From assembly GCA_023375675.1 (NCBI GenBank), contig JALQBC010000008.1, positions 1,054,001-1,118,000 on the forward strand: a stretch of DNA of 64,000 nt. The letters run 5' to 3'. The notes under the pieces were generated by a model. It ran no database searches. It saw only the letters and a list, made by a program, of their open reading frames with translations, and had not been told where the DNA came from. Both the position numbers and the translations under genes were made by a program. Positions 11,637-23,323 of this stretch are shown in pieces (the stretch's first letter is position 1; each line of letters begins with the position of its first letter). The DNA is from Cytospora piceicola (taxonomy: Eukaryota > Ascomycota > Sordariomycetes > Diaporthales > Cytosporaceae).

Positions 11637-14331
11637 CTACTCGTCCTCATCCTCATTGTTGTTTTCAACAGCAGTGATGAAAACAAGGCGAGCGCCGTTT
11701 CCAGAAGTTTGCCAAAGCTAGGAGTCAAAAAGTTAGCAAACTTACTCCGAACCAAAGGGACATTTCTGCGCATGGGGATACTCACGTCAAGGTCGCTGTA
11801 CTCCTCCAGCGTGTTCAACCACTGGTCCTCGGTGAAGCCCTTGGCAATCACGCGGTCGCGCACCTTGCGCATGCTCAGCTCCACGCCAAACTCCTCGTCG
11901 TCGTCCTCCGCGTCATCCGGCCGGCATTGGCCAGTCTCCATGAGCGACTTTACCAGGTTGTAGATCCTGCTGCTGACGTTCATCTGCCTCCTGCCGTTTC
12001 CTTGCTCCGAGTTGAGACTGTCCTTGCTGGCCTCGACCAGACGCAGCGCCTCGTCGACATCATCTTGCGCCACAGTCTCGGAGAACCGAAGACGGGCAAG
12101 GGCCTGTGCCAGACGGACGATACCCAGGAGCGTACGGGGTGTGGTGTGCGCGAACTGCTTGCCGCGCTTCTCGGCCTTCTTCTGAGAGTCGCGCATCTTC
12201 ACGTACGTCTTGATCAGGTACTCTGAGACGTTCTGCGGGACAACAGGGCGGTAGTTTCGCGCCAGCGAGATGTAGGCCCGGACTTCATCGGGCGAGAAGA
12301 CGACCTCGTCGGCGGTGCCGATATCTGGGTGACGGTTGTGCATATGCACGTACGCGACGTGCTTGGCGAGCTGTGCGTCGTTGTCGCGGTTGGGGTTGTC
12401 GAGGAGGAGGAAGAGGACATCGAAACGGGAGAGCAGGGCAGCGGGAAGGTTGATGTTCTCGACGGGAGACAGCTTGGGGTTGTATCGCCCGTAAAGCGGG
12501 TTAGCGGCGGCCACGATGGAGGCGCGCGCGTTCAGGGTGGTGGAAATGCCGGCCTTGGAGATGCTGATGGTTTGTTGTTCCATCACTTCGTGGATGGCTG
12601 TTCGGTCGTTGTCGTCCATCTTGTCGAACTCGTCGATGCAGCAGATACCGTTATCTGCGAGAACAAGAGCACCGCCCTCGAGGACCATCTCATCCGTCAC
12701 AGGATCACGCATCACGGCAGCGGTCAAACCGACACCACTGCTACCACGACCAGAGGTGTAAACTCCACGGGGAGCGACCTTAGAAATGTACTTGAGCAGT
12801 TGAGATTTGGCCACACCAGGATCACCCATCAGGCAGATGTTGATATCTCCACGGATCTTCATACCATCGCCCATCTCCTTAGACACGCCTCCGACCAGCA
12901 GTAGCAGAAGAGCCTTCTTGACATCAAGATGGCCGTAAATCTCAGGGGCGATGGACTTGGCAAGATATTCGTAGACCTGTCCAGACTGTCTGTATTGGTC
13001 GATTCTCCGCGCCAGGCCGGGATCGACTCTCATGTCTTCGTAGGCTTTCTTGTGTTGAACGATGTGATGTGCTTCCAGGTAGGTGTCTGTCAAGAGACCA
13101 GCACGCATAGCCCTGAAGCCAGTATATGGAGTCGGCAAGAAGATACCAGAAATGTCAGCAACATCGCCAGGGCTGATCTTGCGTACTGCACTTCCGTATG
13201 CTGAGACTGTCAGAGAGCGAGGGATTTGGCCGATTGGCACTTGCTCCGGCAGTTCTTGGACCTTGATTTCCTGGAAGGGCAGGAACTTAGAAGCCCGGGA
13301 TGATGGCTGCAGCTGACCCTTGGTCTGGTTTGCTTCGCAGTCTGCAGAGGGGCATACAGTAAGGGGGCCAAATTGCCTTGAGGTGACAGGTTGGAAGATT
13401 TCGCAGCCACATCGGTCACAAGAATAGGCACTGACTTGGACCAGGGGCTTAACGTCAGAGACCCGGGTCGCGATAGCTCGGATGGTGATCAACGTTCCGA
13501 GGTGGTCGCCACGCACTTGACGGACTGACAAGGCCTTGACGGGGTTTTCTTGAGTGGAAGATCTTGGCTTGAAGACGAGGGTGTAGCGTCTGGTGAGCTC
13601 GGCTGGAAACTTGTCTTGCAGTAACGTGGGATCGCCCATGGCCTCAGCGCCTTCGGCGATCTCGCGATTCCGACCTTGACGCCGTGCCATTAGTACATCC
13701 AGGACGTCGTCTTTGAACCTGTTTCTCGGTCAATTGGGGTGGTCTCGTCTCTTGGGTATATCACAATACGTACGTGACATCCATGTTGGGCTCTGGCATG
13801 CAGTCGTCGGTCGCTCTCGACAAAATCTCGACGTAATGTTTGGTGTTGGCCTCAATTGATTGCACAAGCTTCAAGGCCGAGACTTCTTCACCCATCTCTT
13901 GCTCCCACTATCGAACAGTCAGCATCTGTCCGGCTTCATCACACCAAGAGCGCCCTTGTGTACCTGGGAGACATCGTCAAGGTCGACGAGAACCTCGTCA
14001 ATCTTGCGATTCGCAAGCTGCTGCATTATTTCCTTGTATTTGTGGTAGGGCTTTTTGCGATCGGCCCTCTCCTGTCGGTGGAGCTCCTCCTCGTCGTTGT
14101 CGTCGTCCATGAAGTCATACTCGTCGTCCAAGTCGTCCTCGGCGATGTCCATGCCGCCGAGGGCATGAGTGAGGGAGTCTGCGGGAGACGCCTTGAAATC
14201 TGTAAGGAAACTTTTGAAGGCAGCTGGCGAGACAATGTCAGTCATGTTGCCGGTGCAATGGTTTGCGTGGGGCTGAACATACATAGCTGCGCTTCATAGT
14301 CAACGGGCGCCTTCCACTGAAGAAGCGCCAT
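11637..14331 (-). CDS. MCM7: DNA replication licensing factor MCM7
   Basis: Subunit of the MCM2-7 replicative helicase, loaded at origins with ORC, Cdc6 and Cdt1. Five exons (14331-14283, 14223-13964, 13907-13774, 13718-11786, 11717-11637) give 818 aa. The small 5' exons read [17 protein letters not shown] and an acidic [13 protein letters not shown] stretch. The Zn motif is C248/C251/C270/C275. Walker A GDPGVAKS is at about 446-453, the DEFD box at about 510-513 and the arginine-finger SRFD at about 578-581. [12 protein letters not shown] and the [11 protein letters not shown] block identify Mcm7 rather than another MCM. The last exon (26 codons, [13 protein letters not shown], acidic end) follows an intron with a perfect TGCTAAC branch site. 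It is head to head with PEX1. Confidence 0.96.
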
Positions 14332-14526
14332 GTCTGCGATTTTGGTCTAGGCAAGTAAACAAAGAAGATAGTCGTGGGTAGCGTGAACGGGGAGGGTATC
14401 TGGAAGAACGGAGCGTGGTAGTGTCAAAAGTCGCAGAAGTGGCGCCGTGCCAATGGCTGAAAGAATTGGCGGGAAAGGATGGGGAAAATCAATTACAGCC
14501 CCTGCTTTGCTGAGGCGCGTTGCTCA

Positions 14527-14532
14527 ACGCGT
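14527..14532. promoter_or_regulatory. MCB element (ACGCGT) upstream of MCM7
   Basis: Palindromic ACGCGT about 196 bases upstream of the MCM7 start. This is the MluI cell-cycle box bound by MBF/DSC1 in yeasts. A binding role here is inferred. Confidence 0.55.
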
Positions 14533-14633
14533 TCTGGCGCGTCAAGTCAGGCTTAACTTGGGTTCCAGATAGAGTGCCCGGTTCACAGGGCAATAAATAG
14601 ACACTTTGATCAGGAAGCTGGGATGCACTTGAG

Positions 14634-14639
14634 ACGCGT
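14634..14639. promoter_or_regulatory. Second MCB element (ACGCGT) upstream of MCM7
   Basis: A second perfect ACGCGT, about 303 bases upstream of the MCM7 start and 107 bases from the first. Confidence 0.5.
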
Positions 14640-14952
14640 TCAGCTCTTTCAAGCAATGTGGCCCGAGCTTTAAAATACAGCACGCTCAGGGTCCAGGGTT
14701 ATTGAAAGCTGCAGGGGAGCTTGGTAGGGGGGGGCTAGGGGGGTAGTCATCCTTCCTGTTCTCGTTCAAAGCCGAGGCACATGAAGACGTTGGCACGCGC
14801 TCCGCAAATGGCTTCGCACATGACCTTACTGTTGAGCTTCCTTCCGCATACCAGGACTTCCATGTGTCTGTTGTCTTTACCAATATGTCGATGACCGATT
14901 AGGCTTGAATATCTGCTTTACCTTGTTGATTGATTGACTCGACCTTGACATC

Positions 14953-17900
14953 ATGTCGCAGCGGAAGGCGACGGCGGCCGAGGTATCGCTTGTCCACCTC
15001 AAGAACTGCCTGGTCAACTTGCCAGCGTCACTTGTGTCTCTCCTCGTGAATGTCAATACTGTAAGAGCTATTCACTCTCTTCACTCGCATAAGATGCCTT
15101 GTCGCTGATGTTTCTGAACAGCCCGTGCAAAATGTCATCGTCGAGCTCAACTACCGAGATGCTTCCGCCAAAGCAGCGGATAAGGCCCCCGGGTCCCCTC
15201 CTCAATCATCCGTGTATCTTGGTTGGACCGGCATGCCAAGCAAGAAGAAGTTGGCTTCAGTAGTTGGAAGAGATGGCATCAGTGGCTCAGGTTCACGGGA
15301 TCAGGATATTCCCCTGATTGAGATCGATCCAACACTGGCGAGGACATTAGGGTTGCAAGATGGCCAGAAGGTCATGACTATCATCCACACAGATCCGCCG
15401 CTGGCGCATACTGTCAACATTGAGCCATTGACGCCGGACGACTGGGAAATCATTGAGCTACATGCTACATTCCTGGAACTCAATCTGCTTTCTCAGATCC
15501 GCGCCTTGCCCAATCCCGCCTACTCTCCTGCGTCAGGCATTAGTCCGAGTCTACACCCATTGACTCTTCACCTCTCGCCTACCTCTACTGCTAATATCAA
15601 GATACTATCTCTTGAACCTGCACAACCCTCGGATGTACCATTTGCTAAAATCGCACCTGATGCAGAAGTCATTGTTGCGCCGAAGGTGAGGGCAAAGTCC
15701 TCCCGGAGTAGCAGAGAGAACCGCAGCGAGGCGAGTACATCAAGGAAGAGCGGTAGGAGTTCAACAGGCACAGTGAAACGGAGGAGCCAGCGTGAAGAGC
15801 GTAAGCCCGCGCTGTTCCTTAGGGGCGTCGACAGGAAGCTCTGCGACGACTGGTTTGATGATGAAGTCGGCGTCGACGAACTCAGTGTCTGGATTGACCG
15901 GGACCTGTTGGTGTCTAATGAGTTCAGGGGGATAAAGTGGGTGACAGTGAACCTCATGAGACCTGGAAGTCTTCAAGCGCCGGCGCCTATGCAGGGGCAG
16001 CAACCAGAAAGTCAGGCGGTACCTGAGTTATTGAAACCCGGCCAACAGGTTGTCGCTCATCTGCTGCCATGGGATGATCCCCCAAATGGGCAGACAGCAG
16101 CAGTATCCAATTTATTGTGCTCTGCTTTCGGTAGCGAAGCATTGGTCGGAGGTGTCATCAAAATTGAGCCGGCTCCTCAGCCCCTGACAAAAAAGTCCAT
16201 CCTGAAGTCCATGGCTGAAGATGAGGATCGACCCTCAGTTCAGCACTTGAAGGTGTACCCCTTTTCCAGTGACAGCGCAGGCCAGGTTTCTGGTCTCAAG
16301 TTTGGCGGCCAGTCCAACGCCGAGCGTGAGGAGGCTGCCAAGAGCATCAAAAGCATCTATGGTAGAAAGCGTGGCAGGGGCTTATTCGACGGTCCACTGA
16401 CAAATGGGCTCATTCTTGGTACTTACGAGGGCCTCGGCCATCCACCAGACTGGGAGGGTGGAATCATCAAATTCCATCCTCCATCTACTTCGCAGGGGTC
16501 TGCCAAAAGTCCATCTCAGTGGATTCTGGGTTCTGACTGGCAACTACCGATCGAGTTCCAAGCTCCTTTGCCTCGACCCTCATGGCTGTCAGATTCAAAT
16601 TCGACTGCTATACCAGAAGCTCAAGGTCCTTTGGTAGGTATAGACTCGCTGCTTCAGGAGCTGCAGTCTCATATCTCGCAGCTGTCTTCCGTGTTGCTGA
16701 CTGGGGCTCTGGGCTCTGGCAAGACATCCGTTGCGCAGTCGATAGCAAGGTTCTTGCGAAAAGACCAGCTCTTCCACACAACATATTTTACATGCAGGGA
16801 TCTCGTGAATGATGAGAGCAGGGTAAGTACAATCAAGGAAACGCTGAATCGTGTCTTCATGGGTGCGAGCTGGGGTGCTCGACTCGGAGGAAAGGCTCTG
16901 GTGATTTTGGATGACTTGGATCGACTATGCCCGACGGAAACGGAGTTGCAAGTGGGCAATGAAAATGGCCGCAGCCGACAGATCAGCGAGGCTATATGCT
17001 CCATGGTCCGTGAATACTGTGGCCCGGGCAACAGTATAGCCTTGCTAGCTACAGCTCAAGGCAAAGAATCACTTCACAATGTCATTGTTGGAGGGCATGT
17101 GGTGCGAGAAATCGTTGCATTGAGAGCGCCTGATAAAGCCGCACGGCGGACTATCATCGAGGCGATCACCCAACAAAATGCCGCGCTTGTACAGGATGAA
17201 ACTGCGTCAGTTCATGACGGTAGCCGTCCTACAACAGCCGACGGCAGCGCTACCGGTGAAGGCAATCCCTGGATGGACGGAGTTAGTCCACCACCGAGGC
17301 ACGACCCGCCCTCAAATCCTGGTGGTTTTGTCATTCAACCAGATTTAGACCTTCTTGATATTGCAGGAGAAACTGACGGTTATATGCCGGGGGACCTCAG
17401 CCTACTCATCTCAAGAGCTCGGAATGAGGCCATCATGCGGTCACTGACTGACGGCTCTGACGACACAGACATTGGAGCCGTTGAGCTGGGACGTGTTGAC
17501 TTCGAGAACGCGCTCAAGGGCTTCACGCCAGCATCTTTGCGCAACGTCACTCTGCAAAGCTCAACGACGACATTCGAGTCTATCGGTGGTCTTACTGAGA
17601 CGCGCCAGGTCCTCCTCGAAACGCTGCAGTACCCGACGAAATATGCCCCGATATTCGCGCAATGCCCACTGCGACTCCGCTCCGGTATCCTTCTCTATGG
17701 CTTCCCAGGGTGCGGCAAGACCCTCCTCGCAAGCGCCGTCGCCGGGGAGTGTGGCCTCAATTTTATCAGTGTCAAAGGTCCTGAGATCCTAAACAAATAC
17801 ATCGGCGCCTCCGAGAAGAGCGTCCGGGATCTGTTCGAACGCGCCCAGGCTGCCAAGCCCTGCGTGCTCTTCTTCGACGAATTTGACTCCATCGCGCCGA

Positions 17901-18754
17901 AGCGTGGCCACGATTCAACGGGCGTGACGGACCGCGTGGTCAACCAGCTGCTGACCTTGATGGACGGCGCCGAGGGCCTGTCGGGTGTGTACGTCCTCGC
18001 GGCCACTTCGCGGCCGGACCTGATCGACCCGGCGTTGCTGCGGCCTGGCCGGCTGGACAAGTCTATCCTGTGCGGCTTCCCCAACCTTGAGGAGCGCGTG
18101 GACATCATCAGGGCCATTGGCAAGAAGGCAAAGCTGAGCGAGGCGGTTCTCCAGTCCGATGAGGACCTTACGGAGATTGCGAAGCGGTGTGATGGGTTTT
18201 CGGGCGCTGATCTGCAGGCATTGATTTCGAATGCGCAGCTGGAGGCTATCCAGGATGTACTGAAGGAGGTGGATCAAGTCGCCAGCAACGGCAGTACCTC
18301 TCGACGATCCGGGCCGATGCACGGTGCTGGGAAGTCTTCTGGGTCGGCTGCGCACAACTTTGTGCAGTTCCGCTACGGCGGAGATGACGCTGGTGAAGAA
18401 CTGACCCCAAAGGGGTCGAATAGGTCTTCTGAACTAGCACAGCAGGCGATGATCGCCGCGAAGCTGGAGGGCATCAAGTTGTCAAGGAAAAGGACGAAGC
18501 AGCACAAGAGCCAGAACGGATCCACCGAGGCCGACGAGGCCAAGGCGGGCAACGGGAAGGACGGTCAACAGAATGAGGTTATCATTCAGTGGAAGCACCT
18601 TGTCAAAGCACTGGACGGCACTAGGACGAGTATCGGCCGCGAGCAGCGGGCATTGTTGGAGAGGATCTACAGGGAGTTCGTCGTCGGACGGAGCGGGGAG
18701 ATGAGAGACGGGCAGGCGAGTATGGAGATTGGAGGGCGGAGTAGTCTCATGTAG
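14953..18754 (+). CDS. PEX1: Peroxin-1, AAA+ ATPase of peroxisomal matrix import
   Basis: Pex1 forms a heterohexamer with Pex6 that extracts ubiquitinated Pex5 from the peroxisomal membrane so it can be reused. Exons 14953-15060 and 15122-18754 (61-nt intron) give 1246 aa. The N-terminal domain has the usual LKNCLVNLP and VYLGWTGM elements. The D1 ATPase is degenerate but keeps GALGSGKT (Lys about 570) and VILDDLDRL. The D2 ATPase is canonical: GFPGCGKT (Lys about 902), FFDEFDSIAPKRG (DEFD about 955-958), then SRPDLIDPALLRPGRLD. Disordered inserts lie at about residues 215-265 and in the C-terminal tail. The tiny first exon (36 codons) would be lost if the long ORF alone were taken. Head to head with MCM7. 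Confidence 0.96.
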
Positions 18755-18793
18755 GTCGGCCCGACTGTATCGTCCATCTATGCTACGTATTCG

Positions 18794-21090
18794 CTACAAA
18801 GAACAGTCCGGCGTGTCCAGCGCGTGGATCATAACAACCTCTCTGCCATTTGCAAAGTACGTGTGTCCTTCCGCATCTTTTCTCAAAGTCACATTTACAC
18901 CGGGTGAGATGGAGCCAACATCAAGTACTGCATCTGTATCGGCACGCAGCACTCCTTCTGCCTCGGATTCGCTGAGCCATCTGAAGGAGAATCGGTCAGA
19001 CCAGTCGTCAATGAACAGGTTGATCCGGTTGGTGCGAAAGCAGGTCCTGCCATCTGGAACAGGTTCAAATGTGACCGTCTGGCCAGATCTTAACATCCTT
19101 CCTGGCATGGGCTGGGGCTTGCTCGCCACGGAGCCATCAGTGATGTCTTTCGTATCTTTGTTCCCGGAGTTGTTGTCGGTGGCGTTGTTGTCGGTGGCGT
19201 TGTTGTCGGTGGCCTTCTTGTCGGTGGCCTTATTGTCGGTGGCCTTATTGTCGCCTCTATCCCCTACGTCGCAAGTATCCTCGCCGCCAGATTCGCCAAT
19301 ACTTGCATCAGTCGCGATAACTCTCTGAGCATTGACGCCATCTTCCACCTCATGGATTTCCATTTCTTCAACAGGGGACTCTTGGGTGCACTTATAATTA
19401 CTCGTCTTCCGGTCCGCCTTGCTGTCTGTGGCATCGCTTCCAGCAGCTTGGGCTAGTGCTGTGACTTCAAGTCTCAAGGCACTCGAGACAAGTGAGGATT
19501 TTGGGTCAGCCAATGTTGATGCCGACAATTTGATTGGAAAGATGGTACTCTCGTTCGAGAACATCATCAAGGGTCTCTTGGGCAACAGCATGAGGCTCTG
19601 CAGGGTCGCCGAGATCTGCCCCTCGAGAAAAGAGTTGAGGCTCCGCTGCAACGGCCCTTCCTGGTATGCAGCGGGCAGGCACCATCCTTTATACAGCCTC
19701 CCATGGGACTTTGGCACCTCATATTTGCTGTGGAGTTTGATGAGACTGTGGCAGAGATAACAGGCGTCCTTGCTTGAGGCTAATATCCTCGGTGGTACAA
19801 CTTCATGGCTAACATTGTCATAGTGAACTAGAAGTTGAACCTCTGCATGGACCTTGGCTTCCCTGCGAATTTTGTTGACGTCTTTTGTGAAGGAAGATCG
19901 CAAGGACATCGCAGCCTCCGTCAGCCATCCTGGAAGAGTACTGATCTGTACCGGCTGTCCCCCGTGCTGGAATCTCCCCAGTGACTGCTCAAAGTTCACT
20001 GTCGTCGGGCTTCCAAAAGGATCTCTCTCGGCTTGGGCTGCGTATTGTACTTTTTGGACATTAACATTCCGGAGCATCGGGAATTGTTCGGCGTTCCGAC
20101 ACAGAAAGCGGGCACACTCCCGGTATCTTGTCATCTTCGAAAGACAATCGAGTAGCCTGTCTCTTGATGTTGGGGCCATGTCCTGATTCGTCAGAGCCTC
20201 AAGTAGCCTTGCAAGAGGGACCGCCTCGGTGAGCAGCGCGATGTGTCCCACCAGCCTTGACAGATCTTCGTGTTTGACGCCGTCTGCAGCTTCGAAGTCG
20301 TCCAATGCCGCGGAGAGATTCTCCAACCTACGTCGATATTTCTTCAGGTCGACGACAGTCATCTGAGGACTTCTGGTGTCAATGCGACATTGCCAAGGGC
20401 TCGTGAGAAACTCTTGCAGAACGATACCGATGAAGCGTGTCTTCTGTCTGAAATAAGAGGTGTTGGACTTTCTGGACCTTAGGCGGCTTAGTATCTTCTC
20501 ACTGCATAGAGCAACGATTTTATTGAAAACGGCTTCTTCAATCGATGCTCTAGTTTCTTACACGCATATCAAGGACCATGTCAGCGACGTGCGGTCTCGC
20601 CAAAGGATGAATGGCTCTTACCGGAGGACACCCCCTTCATCCTCTCGAATATCTGTCGAAACCCCCTCTGGACCTTGTTCAGGATGTCATCTCCATCGGT
20701 TGGCAGACGTTTGTTGATGGCTATCAAGACTTGGCAACCTCCTACTTTCGGGAGCTCCTCGATACAAACAGCCATGATGTAGTTGGGGTTGTCTGAAATT
20801 CCAGCAAGAAAAGCCAGGTTGGTGGCTAGGTCACTTTCTTGGCCCATCGTGAGGGTCCTCTCCACATTGCTGTGTCTTTCTTTCGAGAACCGGGGGGCCA
20901 CACGGGTTGTTGGAGGCTTTGGCACCGGGCTTAACAGCTCTAACAAGACGGCGTTCTCGGCACATCTCACTGCTGGAGAAACTTGCTCTTGTGCCGCTGC
21001 GTGTTGGAGCGGTCCGAACAGAGATGGAGATGGTCCGGCCTGTGGAGATGCATTTTGGACCAATTGGTTCAGTTTCATCTTCCCCATCAT
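18794..21090 (-). CDS. OTT_1508-like nucleic-acid/nucleotide deaminase family protein
   Basis: Predicted zinc-dependent deaminase of the fungal OTT_1508-like group (Pfam OTT_1508_deam). Substrate unknown. Exons 21090-20622 and 20556-18794 give 743 aa. The 65-nt intron has donor GTAAGA and an unusual AAG acceptor; it is the only join that puts the N-terminal block in frame with the catalytic half. The N-terminus reads AVRCAENAVLLELL and YIMAVCIEELPKVGG. Active-site residues are visible: HAE at about 393-395 in VHAEVQLLVHY, and the CxxC pair at about 422/425 in SSKDACYLCHSLIKLHSKY, followed by SHGRLYKGW. The C-terminal 230 residues are less conserved and include a six-copy KATDN-type repeat. 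The product lacks any signal peptide. It ends 40 bases from the PEX1 stop on the opposite strand. The family call rests on the two metal-binding motifs and their spacing. Confidence 0.8.
19170..19253 (-). repeat. 15-bp coding minisatellite in the deaminase gene
   Basis: Five to six direct copies of a 15-bp unit (plus-strand TGTTGTCGGTGGCGT and variants). On the coding strand each gives five residues of the type (K/N)ATDN. The unit is a multiple of three, so copy-number change keeps the frame. Confidence 0.9.
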
Positions 21091-23323
21091 GAGAAGCCTG
21101 GTGGTTCACGCGATCCGGGTGATTTGGTCTTGCCATTAGATCCAAAAAATGGGTTGGACCCAGGAGAATGGGTTGCGGCCATCTTGTTATAGAGGCATCA
21201 AGCCTCGAGCGTTGCGAGTCTACCATCGAGCAACAAAAGCAAACAAGCCAGCGGTCGCTGGCATATACGAATGGGTCTTTTCAGCAACGCAATGGCAAGA
21301 AAGACAATGCGTACGGGAAGTGCTCCGCTTGACCTTGACCCTGCAGAAGGCCTACCTTTGGTACATGCAGGAGGCCCACCGGCATATGTAAGACATCCAT
21401 CCGCGTCGAATTGCTTGTACCTATATCATTAAAACGGGCGTGCAACACTCGATGCTTCTTCCTCCCGACGTCTTTAATCGTATTGACCAATGCGCATGGC
21501 TAGCTTGAGCACCCGTACTGCAGTACCCTAGGGTATGTATCCATCAAGGACCAGCCAGGTCGGAAAAAACTAGTAACTTGAAAAGTCGAACCAGGTCCAT
21601 CGCTCTCAAGTCCGCTGGAAATTGCATCCCTGGCTTGGCTTCCTTTGCGACAATATCTGACGCTGTCACCCAGCCACTTGGCACGCTTCAGAAGCGCGTT
21701 GGTGACCGGCGGGGATGGAATGGCTGTTGGACCTAGTGGACAGTTGTGTTGAGAGTCGAACCGAAGCCATCTGAGAGTCTTTTGCTGTTCAGAGAGTCCG
21801 CCCCAAGTCATATCGAATCCTCTCCACATGAAGGAACCACATGCCGATTCTTGCGTCAACTCGGTGTTCGGTGGATATCTTCTGGTGACATAAACCTATT
21901 GTACGTAGGTACACAGGTTCATCAATGGTCATCCTCTGTAACTGCAAATATAACTACATCCACGGATGTTGGACGGTGATTAGATGTGGCGAAGAATATG
22001 TCGAGCGCCGTCATTTCTCAAGAAATGGTACCAACAACAACATCGTGGTACCGAGTGAATTGATGGTCCGTTGCATAGCTCCCGATATTCCTCCTATCTG
22101 GACAGCGTCGTGCTCCAAGGAAACCTACTCCCCGGCTCTTTGGGATTCGACCCCCTAGATAGTTTCCAGTGTCGATATGCAGTAGGAGTGAAAGCAGCAT
22201 TAATTGGTACTCGGCGCGACAAGTCGAGTCCTAACAAACACTCAGAGTTTTATAGAAAGCACTGAGAGATGCATTCTTAGAAGGCCAATGTGCCACAGGC
22301 ACGAGGATTAGATTTAATGTGGAAGTGTAGACCGTAAGCGTCATGCAGTCACAGATCAGTCACAAGCAGCAGCAGCAGCCTTATACCAGTGGAGTTCAAC
22401 CGCAGGTCTTTATTACCGTGGCCTAGTGCTTCTAGCAAATCCCCGACACAACGTGGGGAGCCCACAGCAATTGCCCCTGGGCCCGTGCATCTCGCCTACC
22501 ATTAGCGCATATTCCACAGCAGATCTGAGTGGACCCTGCATGCTGCTCCTCCTCCAAGGCTGAGACAACCTTGGAAGTTGACGCCGGCATCTTGACCATC
22601 GATCCACGCCTGATCTCTATTACTAGGTGAGACCCTTGGTTTCATGCCTCCAACTATACTTCAACGCATCATCGGCGAGCAAGTAAACAGAAGGCGCCCG
22701 CCCATTTACTTGTACCGATATACGTCAGAGGACATATCAATTGATCGTTTCTGGCCCTGAAGAGTGTCTGTCTCCACTCAAGTTTCCACGTTCCTGCCAT
22801 CCAGAGAGACCGGATTCCCCGGACATTGGGGCAAGAAGACGGCCAACGATTCTCGAAGGAGGCGTATCATAGTTGAGCAGAATCGAGATTAGAGACCTTT
22901 CGAAGGCCTGCAGTCTGTTCGTCGTAAGTGTGCGAAATTCTATGATTGTTTTGATTTGTCCCTACATATGAAACAAGCATGATCTGTTGATCAATGGCAT
23001 CGTCCATCTCATGCAGTACATTTATTTGCTTCAATGCTTTGCGATACTATCTCTTATAATCCCATGATGTTCAGTGGAATAACAGCTGACCGATATCAAA
23101 GAGTCTTGGCCTTCTTGGCTATGGTTCAGTTCAGCCACTGGGATTCTGTCTCCCTGGGCTCTTCTGAGACTTCCCTCAAGCCCTCCCTCGCGGGCTTCAC
23201 CATTTGGCGGAGCGAGGGACAATCCAAAGCACCCCATTAGCATACCAGCCTTTTTAACTCCTGCTTCTCACTCTCAACCGTGCATCCCCCACACCCCTTC
23301 TCTTGCGTCACTATACCGCCAGC
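21091..23323. other. Long spacer between deaminase and kinase genes
   Basis: 2.2 kb with the divergent promoters of both flanking genes. Open frames are short and have no recognisable family. A short CAG run lies near 22367. No RNA gene or mobile element was seen. Confidence 0.5.

Larger units (their letters stand above)
14332..14952. promoter_or_regulatory. Divergent promoter region MCM7 / PEX1 with two MCB elements
   Basis: The 621 bases between the MCM7 and PEX1 start codons. They contain two perfect ACGCGT hexamers and further CGCG-rich sequence (GGCGCGTT, GGCGCGTC) between 14510 and 14545. No gene. Confidence 0.65.

Noticed and set aside
18794..20362. Deaminase as a 522-aa single-exon protein starting at 20362
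   Set aside because: The frame stays open upstream to an acceptor at 20557 and joins a conserved-looking N-terminal exon, so the shorter form is probably incomplete.
21500..21859. 119-aa minus-strand ORF in the long spacer
   Set aside because: No family resemblance, no supported splice partners; treated as chance.
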